A stretch of DNA of 64,000 nt from Auricularia sp. M13. Its lineage: Eukaryota; Basidiomycota; Agaricomycetes; Auriculariales; Auriculariaceae. Location of the stretch: contig CM073198.1 in NCBI GenBank assembly GCA_037042915.1, positions 2,480,001 through 2,544,000 of the forward strand, in the 5' to 3' direction. Numbering within the stretch: position 1 is the first letter of the stretch; each line of letters starts with the position of its first letter. The translations under genes and the position numbers were made by a program. Below the pieces are notes generated by a model. That model was not told where the DNA came from. It searched no databases and worked only from the letters and a program-made list of their open reading frames with translations. Positions 35,931 through 48,074 of this stretch are shown one piece after another.

Positions 35931-37340
35931 CTATCTTAGCTGCCGTGGGGCACTAGTCCGTCGTGTCGCGCGTGTGGAGGAACCTTCAGGTGTGGGACTC
36001 GGGCGCCGCGATACTCCCAACCGTGCGGCGCGCGCCATGGCCTCAACTGGGTTGACCGTGACCGGCGGGGAGGCACTCGCCGCTGCGCTTGTGCTGGCGC
36101 CGGCCAAAGCACTCGCACTCGCACTCGCGCTCCCTCCCGCCCCACCACTCCCGTATGGAATCGTCGCAGAAGGCAGCGCAGATGTAAAAGGGGTCGGCGT
36201 CGTTGCTACCGTCGAGGGTGACTCCATCTGTTGCATCTTTTTTGCTAGGGCTGCTATCTGTGGATTTGACGAGTTGACGAGACTTGAATATTGCACTCGT
36301 GATGTTGACTGCCAGAACGAGTCGTAGGACGTCGCTTTGCTGTTCAGAACCAGACCGCTGCCGCCCGAAAATAGCGGCGCGCTGGTGGAGGCCTTGGAAT
36401 CACCGTTCGTGAGAGAAGATAGCGAAAAGGGCGACGTAAGCAGCGCATTGGCTGGCTTCGAGCTGGACGCCTTGGACTTTGCTGCAGGAGCAGCTTGCAG
36501 CGCGCTGGGATCCCGTCCTTGTGTAGTGATATGAGCTGGGAACGCAGGCAGTGGTGTGGATGCTTTGGACGGAGCGCGGGTTTTTGGTGGTGGTGTTACC
36601 GTCACGGGCGACCCGAGCAATGCTGGACGAGCAGCAGACAACGGCGGAGCCGAGGCAAAACCTCGTGGAGCGGTCGGAACTGGTGTGCGCGGGAGGGCAG
36701 ATGGGTCTAATCGTGGTGGTGTCGACGGCCGCGGGGGGAGAGAGCCGTCCGCGTCGCCTGCGGCAGCCACGTCGTCTCCGACAGCTTCGCCTTCGTTGTT
36801 CCAGTCTTCGTCGACGTCCATTGCTGCGTCGTCGGGCACGGCACCGTTGGGTATCAACCCGTTCCGTTGCGTGGTGGAGGACGACTGCAGCGGTTGTGTG
36901 GCGCCTGTTCCGCCACTAGCGATTGCGTCTCCTGGCGCAGCGGCAGAGGCAGGCACAGCAACCTGGGCCTGATCTCGCTGCCTGCTCGTGGATGGTCGGG
37001 GCGCGGCGGGCGGTTGCTGCTGGTTCCTGGTGCGGTTGCGGACGCGAAAGTAAAGATTCTCGACCTCGTTTATATTCTGCTTCGTCTGCACCGATCGACC
37101 CTCGTCTCAGCGTCTGAGCGCCTGCACAGAGAGGCGGAAATACGCACCCAGCCGTTATTGACCTTGAGTTGTGCATACTTCAGGTTTGTCTGTAATTGTC
37201 TTGACAGCTGATGGCGACCGAGTCAGCGAGTGGCACCCACGACGACGGCAGACTGCAGGGCATACGTTGTATATCTTGGCCTTTTCAATATCATGCCTCC
37301 TGCTCGACCGCTCCCTGGGCTCCCTCGGCGAGACGGGCAT
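35931..37340 (-). CDS. Unrecognised protein with a conserved helical N-terminus and long Ser/Pro/Ala-rich tail
   Basis: Three exons. The first is MPVSPREPRERSSRRHDIEK with AKIYN. The second, after an intron of about 60 nt, is LSRQLQTNLKYAQLKVNNGW. The third begins TKQNINEVENLYFRVRNRTR and continues for some 370 residues of low-complexity sequence to the stop at 35931-35933. The N-terminal 60 residues look like a conserved helical module. An acidic patch AAMDVDEDWNNEGEAVGDD follows, then Ser/Pro-rich sequence with SYDSFWQSTSRVQYSSLV near the C-terminus. I do not recognise the family; a nuclear regulatory role is only a guess. The gene is divergent from biotin ligase with 130 bp between start codons. 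Confidence 0.65.
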
Positions 37341-37470
37341 AAAAATGTGAGTTGGCGGGGGACGGAGTGGTTGCGGGTAACGTGTTGGGATCACGTGGGC
37401 CGGCTTTCTGCGGCGATCTACTGACCGTCTGCCTCCGACCGACAATAGACGGCCAGCTTCAATAGCAGCC

Positions 37471-39659
37471 ATGAATGTGCTCGTCTACAACGGCCACGGC
37501 GTCTCCCAGACGTCTCTGGCTCATACTTTGTCAGCCTTGCGCGCTCTGACCCACCCACATCTCTCTGTGCGCACCGTGAGCGCACAGACACTAGCCCTGC
37601 AGCCTTGGGCGCCGACCTGCGCACTGCTCGTGCTCCCTGGCGGCCGCGACCTGCCATATCTGACTGCCCTGTCCGAGCACACGCCCAGCGCCAACGACGC
37701 CATCCGGAACTATGTCTCGCGCGGTGGCCGTTTCCTAGGCATCTGCGCTGGCGCCTACTATGCATCTAAGAACATCCAGTGGGAGTGCGGCAGACCTGGC
37801 TTTGAAGTATCTGGAGAGCGACCTCTGGCCTTCTATCCCGGCACGAGTACGGGCTGCGTCTACCCTGGTTTCGAGTACCAGTCCGAGCGCGGCGCCCGCA
37901 TCGTCCGTCTTGCGCTCGAGGATGGATCGGAGCCTGTCGACGTTTACTACAACGGCGGAGGCGAGTTCTCCGGCGCAGAAGACCTGGCTGGCGAGGGCGT
38001 GCGCGTTGTCGCGCGATACACGCAGGACGGCGCAAGTAGCAAGGTCGCAGCTGTCTCCTGTCGCGTTGGACAAGGCACCGCTCTCCTCTGGGCCTGTCAC
38101 CCTGAATATCCGCTAGTGGCCGAGCCTTGCACCACTGTCATCGCCGAAGGGAGGGATTATGATCTACGCCTGTCCGCGGAGAAGCTCGCAGCGGCGGAAT
38201 CTCGCCGCTGGGCGTTTCTGCGCCTGTCGCTCACGCAGCTGGGCATCCGGGTAGGCGAGCCAACCGCCCCGCTCGTCCCCACCGCCCCGCTTCCCTACAT
38301 TCTTGCTTCGTCGTCTGAATCTCATACCGAATACGTTCTCCGAGCGCTCAGACCTCTGCTCAACGACAATGGCATGCTGCGCGACAGACATAACGTTGTC
38401 CATGTTCAACAGCCTGATTCCTCCGATCAGCTCGCGTCGTTGATTGAAGATGGACGCTCCAACCCCAATCCCTTGCCAGCCGCCCCTGTGGAGGAGACAT
38501 CAGCCGAGGACGAGCATAAAATCCCCGTTCATATTGCTGTGTCGAAGCTGGAGCAGATCCGCGATGAACACACGCCCTGCTTCAGCATCCAGCGCTACTT
38601 CAAATCCCTGGCCACACACCGTTCCGAGAAGGCTTCTAGCAGCTGGCGTCTAGGTGACGTCCTGTTATACAGCGAGGCAGTAGAGAGCACGCAGACGCTC
38701 CTGGACAAGTGCGTCCAGCCCTTTGCACGCGGGCGCATCACAAACCAGTCGCAGAAACCCCACTCTCTGCGCGTCGCTGCCTGCGCCGCTCGTGGCGCTC
38801 GCGACGCACCAGCTCGCCGGGCGCGGGCGCGGCGGCAACGCCTGGGTCTCTCCGCGCGGGTCGCTCATGTTCTCCGCACTCGTCCGCGTGCCGCTCGCAG
38901 CGCTGCCCGCCCACCGCCTCACGCTCGTACAATATCTGTTCAGCATCGCCGTCGTCGAGGCGTGTCGCGCTGTGCTGCCTGACGACGCGCGGAGCACTGT
39001 CAGGATCAAATGGCCTAACGACATCTACGCGGCTCCGGAGGAAGGAGACGTTTTCAATCCTGAGGTCACTCGCAAGCTTGGCGGTGTGCTGGTCAGCACG
39101 AATTTCCGCGGCGGAGAGGTCGACTTAATCATCGGTGTGCATATTCATTTTTTCGAGACATTCGGATATTCACCTCCTGTGGCAGGATCGGGCTTAAACG
39201 TACTGAACGACTTGCCAACCACGTCGCTTGTATCACTCGCGTCGAGCTCAAGCTCGCTCCGCGAGACACTGCGCATTGAAGATCTCGCGGCGTCGCTGCT
39301 CACGCGATTCGACGCTCTCTTCGCCGAGTTCGTTGCCGCGCGCGGCAGCTTCGAGCCCTTCATCGAGCGGTACACACGCTACTGGCTGCACTCGTTCGTT
39401 TCCTCCTCTCGCGCTGAAGTAGGTTTTGACGATTATCTACAGTAACCAGGAAGTGACCCTCACGACAACGGAGCCGCCCACTCCGGTGCGCATTGTCGGC
39501 CTTTCGCCTGAACATGGGCTCCTGCGCACTGTCCCGGTCAACAAGGCGTCGCTTCCCGTGACGAGTAACCCTTTTGCGAAAGAGGCGGCGTACATCGACT
39601 TGCAGCCCGACGGGAATAGCTTCGACATGTTCGCTGGCCTCATTCGCCTTAAATCATAG
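37471..39659 (+). CDS. BPL1: Biotin-protein ligase (holocarboxylase synthetase)
   Basis: Attaches biotin to carboxylases such as acetyl-CoA and pyruvate carboxylase. The N-terminal half is the glutamine-amidotransferase-like BPL_N domain: MNVLVYNGHGVSQTSL, LLVLPGGRDLPY, GRFLGICAGAYYA. The catalytic half begins EAVESTQTLLDK, where an intron interrupts; splicing gives NPTLCASLPAPLVALATHQL and the biotinyl-AMP-binding loop GRGRGGNAWVSPRGSLMFS. IRIKWPND-type sequence follows (VRIKWPNDIYA), then KLGGVLVSTNF and, across an intron, SGLNVLND. The C-terminal domain, QEVTLTTTEPPTPVRIVGLS, ends at 39657-39659. Three introns keep frame. Length is about 680 residues, as in other fungi. Confidence 0.93.
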
Positions 39660-39816
39660 ACCGGCGCCCGCTGCATGTTCGATATCTGCTACACAATTTA
39701 CGAACCAAATAGAAATAGACTGGGAAAGGTATGAAAGTGCGATGCTTTGGTAACCGCAAGATCAATATGCGAGTGTATAGTACAGGGGTGCGTGCATACA
39801 TGTAACATCTACAAGA

Positions 39817-40565
39817 CTACGAATGCGCGCTGGAAGCCTCAGCGCCGTTGGGCTCCACGCCCGCGTGCACCAAACCACTGCGTTGTTGCCATGGCGGGTG
39901 GATACTCGCGCGTGTCTCGGCGGACCAACCACGCAGGCCACCGCCAGATGGGTCGCGCAGGTGGAAGAACAAGCGGTAGGCGGCGTAGAGCGAGAGGGCT
40001 GTAAACGTGATGCTTCCTGCTATGAGCAACTGTACGAAGAGCAGGCCAAAGAGGAAGAATGCTAGCGTGCGAGGCGTGAATGCATATGCGCGTCGGTCGC
40101 GAATGCCAGCCACGTACCAGCTGCGATGATGACGACGGCTGACGTGCAAAATGCGATGGTCAGTGCTGTGAAGGAAAGGATGCTTGTCGTAAGGACTGCG
40201 AAGCCACTGCGACAGAAGGTCAATAATGCGCTTGATGTATAGAGATGTGGGCGTGCTGACAGGAATGCAGCGATTGGGAGCGAGCTCAGTGCTGCGAAAG
40301 TCGCAAGGAACGTCTGCTATGCTTTTAGTGAAGGTGTCTTGGCTGGTTCGTCAGAGACATACAAAGGTTGCAGGATGCTCAACGAAGAATTGGGCTGCTT
40401 GGTCCTTCCAGGGCAGCAGATACTGCTTCTCGATCCTGAAAGCTGGCAGTTAATTATTAGAGACTCGAGTAAGTGAAGGCCAACGCACCAGTCAGCATCT
40501 TGCTTGACTTTCGTTGTCGTCTTGTCGAACCAGGAAGAGAGATTGGCTTGGGACTGTGCGTTCAT
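39817..40565 (-). CDS. Small multi-pass membrane protein, possibly promethin/lipid-droplet-assembly-like
   Basis: Four or so exons. It starts MNAQSQANLSSWFDKTTTKV with a short amphipathic head, continues IEKQYLLPWKDQAAQFFVEH, and then has several hydrophobic helices (TFLATFAALSSLPIAAFL, SGFAVLTTSILSFTALTIAF, TLAFFLFGLLFVQLLIAGSI). The C-terminus LYAAYRLFFHLRDPSGGG ends at 39817-39819. The layout of an amphipathic start plus closely spaced hydrophobic hairpins resembles promethin/Ldo proteins of lipid droplets, but sequence similarity is too weak to claim this. An alternative upstream frame (40492-40707) was judged non-coding. Confidence 0.55.
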
Positions 40566-41488
40566 GTTGTGCGACGACGAGGAAGGTAGTATTCACGAGC
40601 TTGCTGACGCGCGCTTTCAGCCGCCGCAGCTCCGAGTCCGCCGGTTCCAAGTCCGCGTCGTCCGATTCTCGCCAGTAACGCTGGATGCTCAGTTTCTGCC
40701 ATTGCACGGCTCATACCCTCAGCTCCTCAGCGTCTGAACGTTCTGCCTCGTAACTTTCGGCCGCGGACCAAACTTCACACGCCTGTTTGTCGTAAACCTC
40801 GCGCTCACGCAGAGTTCGCGCAAATCTTCAAACTCGCGTGGGCACTCAGTGCACACTATCAGAGATCCCATACGGCCCCGTTGCAAGGCTGTACTCTTCG
40901 GCTATGTTTGCGCAGTGTCGACCAGGATGTCCGCGTTCGGACAGTAGATCACGGAGCAGTTCATTGACGATCCCATGATTGCGCCTGGCGCTCACCCAAT
41001 GCGCTACCGACTCAGGGTGTGGGCTGACTGTGGTTTCCACTGGAGCGGTGTCCCGTTCTCACACGCCCATCTGATGCGATACTTTACGCTCCTATCAGGA
41101 CTCGACTCCTACTGGAACCCTCATCCAACCTTCTCGAGCGTTTCTTACACCGCCATGACTGCTTCATCCTCGGGTCCATTCACTGCGTTCGGCGCGCGTG
41201 CTCATTTACCGCCAACAGAGGCCGGCCGGATAGGATAGAAATTATTTGTGGGCACTTCTCCGTGCTTCGCAGCTCAATCTGTGTCCTGACATCGCCTGCA
41301 CTACGTCGTGCATGTTTGGGGACCTGGCATAACTCGTGACAAGTCTAATTTCACGATTTCCTTGTCGCGTGGGGCATCATGTTTCCAGTGGCTTCGTCCC
41401 GAGCTCGCTTATTGGCTCTCTGGCTTCCAGACCTTCACCCGACTATATGAGTCCTCCGTCATCTCTGGGCACCTCACGCATCACAGCC
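40566..41488. other. Intergenic between the membrane-protein gene and the NRPS-like pseudogene
   Basis: Upstream regions of two divergent genes. The short open frames here have no recognisable motif. Confidence 0.4.
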
Positions 41489-43904
41489 ATGATAGCACCT
41501 CGCAACGCCGTCACACTGCAACGCGCAGGCACGGGGCTCTTCGTTCCCCCTCCCTTTGACCATTCTATTCCGTTCGCTGAATTCGTTGACTGGCATATGG
41601 CGCATAGCCCAAAACACGAATTTGTGCGACTCGTCGCCGCCGATGGCGGGAAGCATGCCATCGTCACGATGCGCGACTGTAAGAGCTAATGGTCGTCGCT
41701 GATAGACTCTCTTGTTGATGTAATACTTGCAGTCGGTACTGCCGTGCATGTCCTCGGTCACCACTTTCTCGATAAGATATCTCCCGACAAACCCTCCGAA
41801 CCGATGGTCGTACCTATCGTCCTTTCAACCCACTCGCTCCTCTATGTAACGATTATGGTTGCTCTGCTGCGCGTGGGACTTCAGGTTAGCCCTTGCTCGT
41901 GTTTAGCTCCAAGCCCGGAATCTCATGAAGCGCAGCCATTTCCAATAGCTCCGTCCATGCCCGAAGCATCCGTGCGCAACCTCCTCCAGAAAACCAATTC
42001 CCGGTTCCTAGTTGCATCCGTCAACGACGGGGACATCTCGCCCACGACTTCCAACATTGTCATGGACGGCACGGTCGCGCTAGTAACATCACTTTCACTT
42101 GAGGCACTTTACCCTTCGATCGGCCGTAACGAAACCGTTCCCGATGCGCAAGCCTTCGATACACTCCCGCCCATCACGGTTCTCTGTCCTTGGTCGAAGT
42201 CGTTCTCCTGGGACGATCTTCCGACGTTCGTGATCCATACATCCGGCTCCACGGACCTCCCGAAAGCGATTCCTCTCCGGCAAAAGGCGTTGGCTTCATG
42301 GTTCCTTTGCGGGTGGTTCGCAAACTTTGACATGGGCGGATGGGTGCTTCCTGCAGGATTTCTTCCGTCATACCACGTGACGGGCGTTGGTATGTAGTAT
42401 CCTGCGACTGAGCGGGTAGACCATCCTAACTGGATCTTACAGCTTCTCTTTTCGCAGTTCCACTGTCCTGCGGGATTCACATCGCGATGGACGATCCATC
42501 GGGACCCACGACTCACTCTACTCCTGCGGGAATTCTGGATTTCTTCAAGCGAGCTCAGGCTGACATTGTGCTCGTTCCCCCCATTCTGTGCGAGGTACGC
42601 ATGGGTAACATATATCGGCATATCTGACCAGTCTCTAAGATATGGTCTCAAGATAACGCGGCCATTGGCTATCTGAAGACGCTGCAAGTGGTGGTCTGTC
42701 CGCTGGAGCGTCTCAGTTCGGTTTCTCTTTGGGCACTGACTTCCATATCAAGGTCGTGGGGACGGCGGCCCTCAATCAGAACGCTGGCGACAAGCTCGTT
42801 TCCGGCGGCGTCAATTTACTTAGCTCTTATGGCTCGTAAGTTCCCCCTCACAACACACATACACACAAAGAGGGTATCCACGTGTCTGACTTCCCTAGCA
42901 CCGAGGGTGGACAGATTTGGCAATTTCGGCATGTTGAAAAGGACACTGACTGGGCGGTAAGTTAATATGCGACTTCTGCTGAGTGTCGCTCATGGGTCGC
43001 AGTATGGAAAATTTGCACCATATATCGCTCACAGTCTCATCCCCGCCGGATTAAACCGCTTTCGCGTGGAACTTCTCGTTCGTCTCAGAGATAGATTTGA
43101 AATCTTACTCCTTACACCGTGCAGGAAACCGAAGACTATTCTCCCGCTCATATCAACACGCCAGATGGTAGAGGATTCAACACTCATGATATCGTCGAGA
43201 GGCACCCCGAGCACCGGGATTTATTAAGGTCGTCGAACGGCACGTCCTGGATCGTCTTCCATCTCAGGAATATAGCTGATGCCTGACGCTTATAGCGACG
43301 ACAACCAGCTTGTTCTCGTTACCGGAGAGTCTGTGCTGGTGGCCCAACTAGGCAGGTGAAGACCCATGATGTTCGCGATCGGTTGGTGGCCTCACAATTT
43401 GTCGATCTAGAAAATGTTGTGAGACAATGCCCTGCCGTCAAACAGGTTGTCGCCTTTGGACATGGCCGTCCGCAAATTGGCATGATCGTTGAACCCCGTA
43501 ATGTCGTTCACTGCAGTGGGGCGGGCAGGACGGACCTGCGCGAAATCATTCGTCCTTACTTGCTGAAAGCGAATGGGCTTGTTCCACCGCACGCTCAAGT
43601 GCCGACCGACCTCGTCATTGTTACCGGACCTGATGTTACTATTCCCGTATCTGCTAAAGGCTCAGTGCCTCGCGCCTTGGTAGCCAAGCTCTTTGCGCGC
43701 GAAATCGACGAGGCGTACGGTGCTGCTGTGCGGTCGAGAAGCACCATCCATCCGCCTGGAGACTGGACCGAAGACAGCATCCAGGCCTTTGTGCGCCGAG
43801 TCGCGCATCACATCATCTGTGGGCTCGTTAACGACGCCGGTCTTGAGGACGACACAGATCTATTTCGACAGGGTTGTACTAGGTCAGTGGAATGCTGGAC
43901 GTAC

Positions 43905-45229
43905 GAGAGGACATCTGTAAAAACCCGCTGCTCCGGAGCTGACTATCAAGCTCCTGATGCTCCAGATTGATCAGAGCGGCCGAACCGTCGGGAGCACCAG
44001 GCCAGGCAATCCTTGACCGAATCCTTGGCGTTTGCGGTTGAATCCGAGCTCCAGCAGCTCCCATCAAGGCGTCGCAGCTCCCATCGAATGGGCCACATGC
44101 TGGTTGACTACGGGCTGATGCCCATCATCGGGCTTTCCAGCTATGTTCATAACGATAGACCCCTTCCGAAAAAAGTGAACTACGTCGGAACAGCTGATCC
44201 GGACGTCCTAAGCGAGCCAACTCGCCACCGGATTGGCTGGCTGCTCGCTTAGGATACCTCGTATGGTAGGCGCCACCTCGCCGCGTCAAAACGCAGAAAT
44301 CGGCCGTGGGGTCTATCGTTTTGAACATAGCTGTCAAACAAACTTGTCTCTTTTCGCCCACCATCCCCAACCGCCCGCCTCGCTTGACGCCGTCCGTAGC
44401 GCTGCGCCGGCTACGCTGCCCTGGCATTGGACTTTCTGGTCGTCTCGGGTTGCTCCCTTAGCTGGCTTGGCTTGGCTCGTGGCTCGCCGTATCGGTTCTT
44501 GTTCTGCTGGCTCTGGGCTTTGTCTGGCTGCCTCTCGTGCTCGCGTTCTCGAGGCTACTCGTTCTCGCGGCTACCGGCCTGGGCCTACATTTACATACTG
44601 ATTTATTATTTGCAGGACCAGAATTTGTTCACAATACGACTCTTTCAAGACCATCGTCTCTGGTAAGCGTCTTTTATCGCCGCCACTATTCTACCGTTCG
44701 TCATACGTTTATGTTTGCCGCGCACCCCGCCCCACGTCGAGCTGCTATCGGTGCGTGGACTAGATTCATCATTTGCGGCTCCTCTAACTTGCCATTCGTT
44801 GTAGGTGACGTGATCTGGCCGTCGTCGTGCGTTGCGCGCGCCGAGTGTTGCGGGCGGACCGCTTGTCGTTGCTACGTAGGGCTTCGTGACATGCGCAGAG
44901 AGCCTCTTGCCGACGTTCTTCATTATGTATCTAATTCTCTTGCAATGCAACTTATTTACCCTTCACCTATATTCATTTCTGTGTGCCTGGGATTGAATCA
45001 GAAGGCAGAAAGTGCCTATAATTATGCCCAATAGTGAGAAAATGCGACCTGAGGGAGCCTTCAGGAGCGCTCCAGAGCTGCTCCGGAGCTCTGAACCGCA
45101 GCTCCGGACCCTCAGGAAAGGGGGACCTTTCTCCGGCTGCTCCGGTGTTCCGGAACCTCGGGACCGCTCCGAAGCCGGTACGGTTTTCACCGATGGAGGA
45201 ACTGACGCACGCACAGTATCCATAGTGCT
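43905..45229. mobile_element. Unclassified insertion of about 1.3 kb inside the carrier domain
   Basis: The host reading frame stops matching its family after TGGACGTAC (to 43904) and resumes at TACATTCGAAAT (from 45230), so about 1,325 bases are inserted. TAC is shared at both junctions and could be a 3-bp target duplication. No transposase or long gene is visible; the best open frame (44013-44252) matches nothing I know. Both ends contain CTGCTCCGGAGCT. The right end has a cluster of GCTCCGGA-type palindromes (45,065-45,175), and weakly matching inverted subterminal segments contain a GT(A/G)AAAAcC core. It may be a non-autonomous DNA transposon or a decayed element of another class. Confidence 0.6.
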
Positions 45230-45898
45230 TACATTCGAAATGCTCTGGCAAATGGGGTAGAGACCTTTGGCAGACAGCGCGGAGCAATCCCAATGAACGT
45301 GGTCTACATATACCCAACCATCTCACAGCTATCCCGCTTTATTTACGCCGTGGACAACACCACTCCTGCAACCGCTCTACCGGCTGAAAGGCTTCAGCTT
45401 ATGGAGAGCCTTGCCGATCGCTTCACATCCCAATTACCTCGAGACCAGCGCCCCCTGCTTCGAGATCTGGGTACCAGGTCTACTGCTGAACAAACGGTTC
45501 TGTTAACAGGTACAACTGGTGCTCTCGGCACATATATTCTCAGCGAGCTACTGTCCGATGCCGCCGTGGTTCGCATTTACGTGCTAATTAGACAACCTGG
45601 CGGATTGGACCGTCAAATCAAGGCCTTCATTGACCGAAACGCCATGCCACCTGAGGACGCTCTCAAAAAATTGACTGTTCTTCAAGGCGATGCATGCGAG
45701 CCTCATTTCAACCTAACCGAGCATGACTGGCAGGAGGTCGGTTTCCGTTTAATGAAGGACTGCAGCTCTGCTCACTAGACCTAGCTTATCCACGGCGTCA
45801 CGTCCATCGTTCATTGCGCGTGGCGGTTGGACTTCAATCTTAATCTGGATTCCTTTATTCCATACCTCTCCGGAGTCGCTAACTTGGTCGAACTCGCC

Positions 45899-45903
45899 TC
45901 AGC
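45899..45903. repeat. Target-site duplication, left copy (TCAGC)
   Basis: Five bases immediately before the 5' LTR, identical to those after the 3' LTR; integrase-made duplications of 5 bp are typical. Confidence 0.93.
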
Positions 45904-46742
45904 TGTCACGGTGTGCTGCATACACCACCGACCAGGAGGCATAGCCGACCAGGAAGGGTACTCAGGAGGGGAAGGTCGTACACATAACTGACCAGATCCA
46001 ACCTAGGGTACACAGCTCGGCGATAGCCGGTAACTATAGCGGGTCCGGAAGCAATGGAAGCGCAGCCACAACACACTACAAAGCGGACCGAGGTGCGGAA
46101 TAGAAGGGATGAAGATCAGGGCGACGACCGAGGGGAAAGACACAAATAGAAAGGACACCGAGGTACTGCGGCAACGCGAGGGGACAGCGGCGAAGTGAAT
46201 GAAAGTGGAACCACCGAAGGGGGTGACGAAAGGAAGGTGAAGGAAACCACACCAGACTAGAGTCCATGCCTATGGGGGGTATCGGGCGGGTATCTGGGAA
46301 GGGCCGAGAAGGGCGAGTGCAGCGACAGCTGCGCGGCGAATGGTCGAGACCGACCGAGGAACGCACACCGCGGCGCGGCGAGTGGTCGGGATCCACCATG
46401 GGAGTACTCTGAGCGAAGGGTCCGATCGTCCGAGAGTGCAACGGGCACTGTACCCAGGACCAAGACTGAGGATGGTGCCGAAGGCCAATAGCAGGCATGC
46501 ACAGCCGACGGCCCGAACGGCGGTGGGAGCACGCCGACGGTGCTGGGATGCATCGGCGTGGCGACGAGAGAGGGGTGACGTCCGGCGAGCGACTCCGAAG
46601 GGCATTGCGGGGGCGTGTCGACCGAGGTCAAGGGTCCAAGCGCGTAGCGGTGGTGGGAATGGAGGACGACGAGCACGGACTGAGCGTCGATAAAACAACG
46701 CGGGAGTGGCGTGGGCGAAGAACATCGCCAGGAACCGCAACA
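45904..46742. repeat. 5' LTR, 839 bp
   Basis: Begins TGTCACGGTG and ends GGAACCGCAACA. Nearly identical to the 3' LTR at 49495-50333. Confidence 0.93.
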
Positions 46743-48074
46743 TAACCCCCCTTCTAGACGCAAAGTCCGTAGAGTCGGTCCGAAGGGTGCAGATCCGACC
46801 ATCCCCCTCGGGGAGTCGTAAACGTAGAATAAGGGGCGCATCAAAGCCTGGGAAACCTATGGGATGGAACCGGTCCGACTCCTTGTGTCGGAAGTGCCAG
46901 CGGTAACGACGAGCACGCTCGGGGATGACGGTAGACGGGCCATAAGAGCACGACGAACTAGCCTTCACCGTTCCAAGTAGCAGCGCAGTTGACGAAGACA
47001 TTCCGGTGGGCGAGGAAGACGTGACCGAGCCAGACACCCAACGGGAAGGGCACCACTCGTGGGTACCCCCACACAGCATCTCGATATGCAGCAGCCATTG
47101 GAGGTCACACCGGGACGGGAGGGGCGCAGAGAAGTTCGTAGCAGCCGAACAAAGCGCGGCGGCGGTCAGGTCGTAATGGAAAGCGGGGGTGGGCGCTGCG
47201 CGCCTGAAATGACTCCTACATTCTCCGGCTCGGGCACAAGCGGTCACAAGCACCGAGTACGCCGAAGACATCGCCGAGGTGGCGAAAGGGGACCGAAGGT
47301 GACGGAGGTGTCGGTGTGCCGGTCCAAGACCGACACAGCTGAGCGGTACACATCCCGGTGGATAGTAGCCTCAACCCCGGCAAAGGGCACGACGACAGTA
47401 AAGAAAGAGAAGGCGTGCGGGTCGTGTCGGACCGTATCAGACTGCGTGTCTGCGGCGGCCGAGTGGCATGAGGGCAACGGCAATGTCCCCTAAGCAACGG
47501 GGTGCGCGCTCCGAGAGATTCCACCAGCATGGGTCCAGGGGATCCGGGGTGGGCAACCGAGTCCAGAAGCGAGTCCATACCCTCCTCGGGGTGGGTACCA
47601 GTAAATGGGCGTCGGTCCGAGGTCCGCGGGGCGTCATGGTTGAACTCAGGCCGAGGCGTGCAAGGAACAGCTCCGGTGTACCTTGGTTGTCGCGAGGTTG
47701 AAGACGGCGAGCTCGCGCAGGACAGCCCGAGGGTGCGCCGTGGTCACACACCATGGTCGAGAGCCCATCGGCGTTGGACAACGGGTCGGAGGGCTAGTGG
47801 GAGCCGAAGTCAGGCCCACCGGGGCCGAAACCGTCGGCGACAACCTAGGGCAGCAGCACCGACTCGGGCGCGCTCAGCGTCGGCCGACGACAGGTTGAGT
47901 ACGACGACGCGCATCCGATGAGGGTCCGAGCATGGGGAACGACCAGGGTCCGGTGGGAGGGTCCTTCCTGGTGTGCTAGAGGTCCGCGGTGCAGTGACCG
48001 CCCGCGATCTCGGCCGGATCGAATCCGGCAGGCTCATGCGCAGCTTCATAAGGATGTGCCTTGATAATGCGCTT

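Noticed and set aside
36556-36972. Plus-strand frames opposite the Ser/Pro-rich gene
   Set aside because: Antisense shadows; the minus-strand frame has the conserved spliced N-terminus.
43905-45229. A CACTA-type element, because TAGTG occurs near the right end
   Set aside because: The left end does not begin with CACTA and no transposase is seen.
46270-47271. 333-residue minus-strand frame in the LTR element
   Set aside because: It runs from LTR into interior without any retroviral or other motif; similar stop-poor frames occur in several phases there.
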